From the NCBI GenBank assembly GCA_963746805.1, contig CAVVCQ010000008.1, positions 744,001-808,000 of the forward strand: DNA of 64,000 nucleotides, in the 5' to 3' direction. Source of the DNA: DATHTC01 sp963746805. GTDB lineage: Bacteria > Actinomycetota > Thermoleophilia > Gaiellales > Gaiellaceae. How positions within the stretch are numbered: the first letter of the stretch is position 1; each line of letters opens with the position of its first letter. Of this stretch, positions 62,358 to 64,000 are shown piece after piece. Below the pieces are notes generated by a model that worked only from the letters and a program-made list of their open reading frames with translations, did not search any database and was not told the origin of the DNA. Made by a program: the position numbers and the translations under genes.

Positions 62358-63465
62358 TTGACGATCTTCCTCGCCCGGCCCGAGACGGTCGGCGACGGGA
62401 TCCGCCTCGCGGTCAAGGACCTCTTCGACACGGCCGGGCTCGGCACGACCTACGGGTCGGCGATCTTCGCGTCGTACGTGCCGGAGACGACGGCCGAGGC
62501 GGTGCGGCGGCTCGAGACGTCCGGGTTCGCGGTCGTCGGGAAGACGAACCTGCACGAGTTCGCCTACGGCACGACGTCGGAGAACCCGCACTTCGGGACG
62601 GTGCCGAACCCGGTCGCGCCGGGGCACGTCGCCGGCGGGTCGAGCGGCGGCTCCGCGGCCGCGCTGGCGGCGGGGCTCGCCGATGCGGCGCTCGGCACGG
62701 ACTCCGGCGGGTCGATCCGGATCCCGGCCGCCTGCTGCGGCGTCGTCGGCTTCAAGCCGTCGTACGGACTCGTGCCGCTGGACGGGTGCTTCCCGCTCGC
62801 GCCGTCGTTCGACCACGCCGGGCCGCTGGCGCGCGACGTGGCCGGCTGCGAGGCGATACTCGCAGCGCTCGTGCCCGGCTGGGAGCCTCGGAAGCTGGAG
62901 TCGCTCGAGGAGGTGCGCGTCGGTGTCGCCTGGCTCGACGCCGCGGACCCGCTCGTGCGGGCGCGCGTCGAGGAGGCGTCGACGCGCTTCCCGCGCCGTC
63001 GGCCGCTCGACCTGCCTCGCGCCGAGGGGACGTACGACGCGTTCAGCCACGAGGTCGCGGACGTCCACCGCGAGCTCTTCGCCGAGCAGGAGGAGCTCTA
63101 CGGCGAGGACGTCCGGATCAAGATCGAGCGCTGCCTCGCCGTCTCCGACGCGGCCGCCGCGGCCGCCGACCGCGAGCGCGAGCGCTACCGCGAGCGCCTC
63201 GACGCGATCCTCGCCGACGTCGACCTGCTCCTGACGCCGACGCTCCCGATCGTGGCGCCGCGCGTGGGCGCGGGCGGCACCGGCGACCTCGACGTGCGCG
63301 AGCGGCTGATCGAGAACACGTACCCGTTCAACGCCGCCGGCCTGCCGGCACTCGCGCTGCCGTGCGGGCCGTGCAGAGGGCGACCTGCCGGCGTCGGTGC
63401 AGCTCGTCGGGCGCGACGACGCGCTCGTCCTCGCGGCCGGGCGTCTGCTCGAGCGCGCGCTCTGA
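62358..63465 (+). pseudogene. Amidase signature enzyme, frameshift near 63380
   Basis: A complete amidase signature triad is visible: Lys in LAVKDLFD near residue 22, cis-Ser in GGSSGGSAAALAAG near 95 and Ser nucleophile in DSGGSIRIPA near 118. Starting at TTG 62358 the frame runs through LPALALPCGPC and then one extra base is needed to continue EGDLPASVQLVGRDDALVLA and end at TGA 63465. Corrected length is about 368 aa, short because the N-terminal helices are missing. The uncorrected frame stays open to the window end. It hydrolyses an amide of unknown structure. Confidence 0.82.
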
Positions 63466-63528
63466 CACGGGAGGCATCCCTCGTTCGAGGGACGGCGGGG
63501 CCCCGGGCGGTGCCGATTGACCACACGG

Positions 63529-64000
63529 ATGCGCACTGCTGCCCGCCTCCTCGTCGCGTGCCTCGGCGCGCTCGCCCTCGCCGCGCCCGCGCACGCCGCC
63601 GGTGCCGCCGCGCCGACCGGTCTCCACGGCTTCCTGCTGCGCGCCGACGAGGCCCGCACGACCACCTTCTCGCGCACGCCCTCCTTCGCGTGGAATCCGG
63701 TCGCCGGTGCGCTGCGCTACGAGTTCCAGGTCTCGACGTCGAGCCTGTTCCGCGACAGCGGCATCGTCCACGAGGACGCCACGCTGACGAGCCCGGCGGC
63801 GGCGATCCCGCACTCCCTCCCCTGGACGACCGGCAACCCGTACTCGTTGTACGCGCGCGTTCGCGCCGTGCGCCCGGGCTCGGTGTCGCCCTGGAGCAAG
63901 CCGTTCGGCTTCAACATGCGCTGGTCGACCCTGCCGACGCCGATCGAGACGGCGCCCGGTCTGCTCCGCTGGACGCCGGTCGAGGGCGCCACGGGCTACA
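63529..64000 (+). CDS. Secreted protein with Ig/fibronectin-like repeats, 3' end cut by the window
   Basis: The visible 157 codons show a signal peptide (MRTAARLLVACLGALALAAP) and a first repeat-like domain: PSFAWNPVAGALRYEFQVST resembles the fibronectin/Ig-like pattern in which Trp-x-Pro-V-x-G-A precedes a Tyr strand. The end begins a second copy (RWTPVEGATGY). Extracellular adhesion or binding is likely. The gene continues past base 64000. ATG 63529 is used. Confidence 0.65.
   Translation, partial: MRTAARLLVACLGALALAAPAHAAGAAAPTGLHGFLLRADEARTTTFSRTPSFAWNPVAGALRYEFQVSTSSLFRDSGIVHEDATLTSPAAAIPHSLPWTTGNPYSLYARVRAVRPGSVSPWSKPFGFNMRWSTLPTPIETAPGLLRWTPVEGATGY

Noticed and set aside
63478..63493. 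Hairpin TCCCTCG/CGAGGGA as terminator of the amidase gene
   Set aside because: The stem is present, but there is no U tract and the loop is only two bases; support is too weak to list as a feature.

Overview
This window is a very GC-rich, gene-dense chromosomal segment from an actinobacterium. The GlgE/TreS/maltokinase glycogen cassette, an F420-dependent LLM oxidoreductase of the FGD-like type, an ECF sigma factor with a zinc-finger anti-sigma factor, many GTG starts and frequent leaderless-looking starts point to Actinomycetota. The overall gene mix suggests a Thermoleophilia-type lineage (Gaiellales or Solirubrobacterales), but that placement is inference. There is no rRNA, CRISPR array, prophage or transposase. 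One tRNA is present, tRNA-Arg(CCT).

Layout. 1-4.3 kb: end of an amidohydrolase gene and a three-subunit molybdenum hydroxylase (2Fe-2S, molybdopterin and FAD subunits). 4.3-10.7 kb: lipoprotein cyclophilin; a minus-strand operon of ECF sigma factor, anti-sigma factor, MocA-like cytidylyltransferase and HTH/LytR_C membrane protein; a multi-His membrane protein; an HMA protein, a GCS2 ligase and a small Cys/His protein; and an HtrA protease. 10.7-15.5 kb: NYN protein, F420 oxidoreductase, Rho_N-like protein and aconitase. 15.5-18.4 kb: MerR/Mop regulator with modABC. 18.4-24.2 kb: cupin, CrtC/AttH-like secreted protein, TPP riboswitch with cytX, sugar kinase, PhzF and a tiny two-gene operon. 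24.2-28.1 kb: phosphatase, DrrAB-like ABC exporter, CGNR regulator and an orphan dipeptide permease. 28.1-31.5 kb: trehalose-synthase-like amylase, tRNA and Xaa-Pro peptidase. 31.5-37 kb: complete peptide ABC importer. 37-40.5 kb: secreted and membrane proteins. 40.5-56.6 kb: a large alpha-glucan/trehalose block (treY, glgX, treZ, glgB, maltokinase, treS, glgE, malQ). 56.9-64 kb: site-2 protease, terminal oxidase genes (coxB-ctaD-ctaB), an amidase and the start of a secreted protein.

How the genes fit together. Molybdate uptake (ModABC), a MocA-like cofactor enzyme and the Mo hydroxylase form one functional theme. The 40.5-56.6 kb block can run glycogen to trehalose (GlgX/TreY/TreZ), trehalose to maltose to maltose-1-phosphate (TreS and maltokinase), and back to alpha-glucan (GlgE and GlgB), with MalQ trimming malto-oligosaccharides.

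Features not explained by ordinary genes. A 270-bp structured direct repeat flanks the glgB-malQ cassette. A 25-nt palindromic repeat is embedded in frame in two unrelated genes and encodes the same peptide. A symmetric TACCTTA sequence may drive two leaderless genes in opposite directions. Five convergent gene pairs share their stop codons through CTAG. Five conserved genes each carry a single frameshift of the same sign, which may be sequence error or real.
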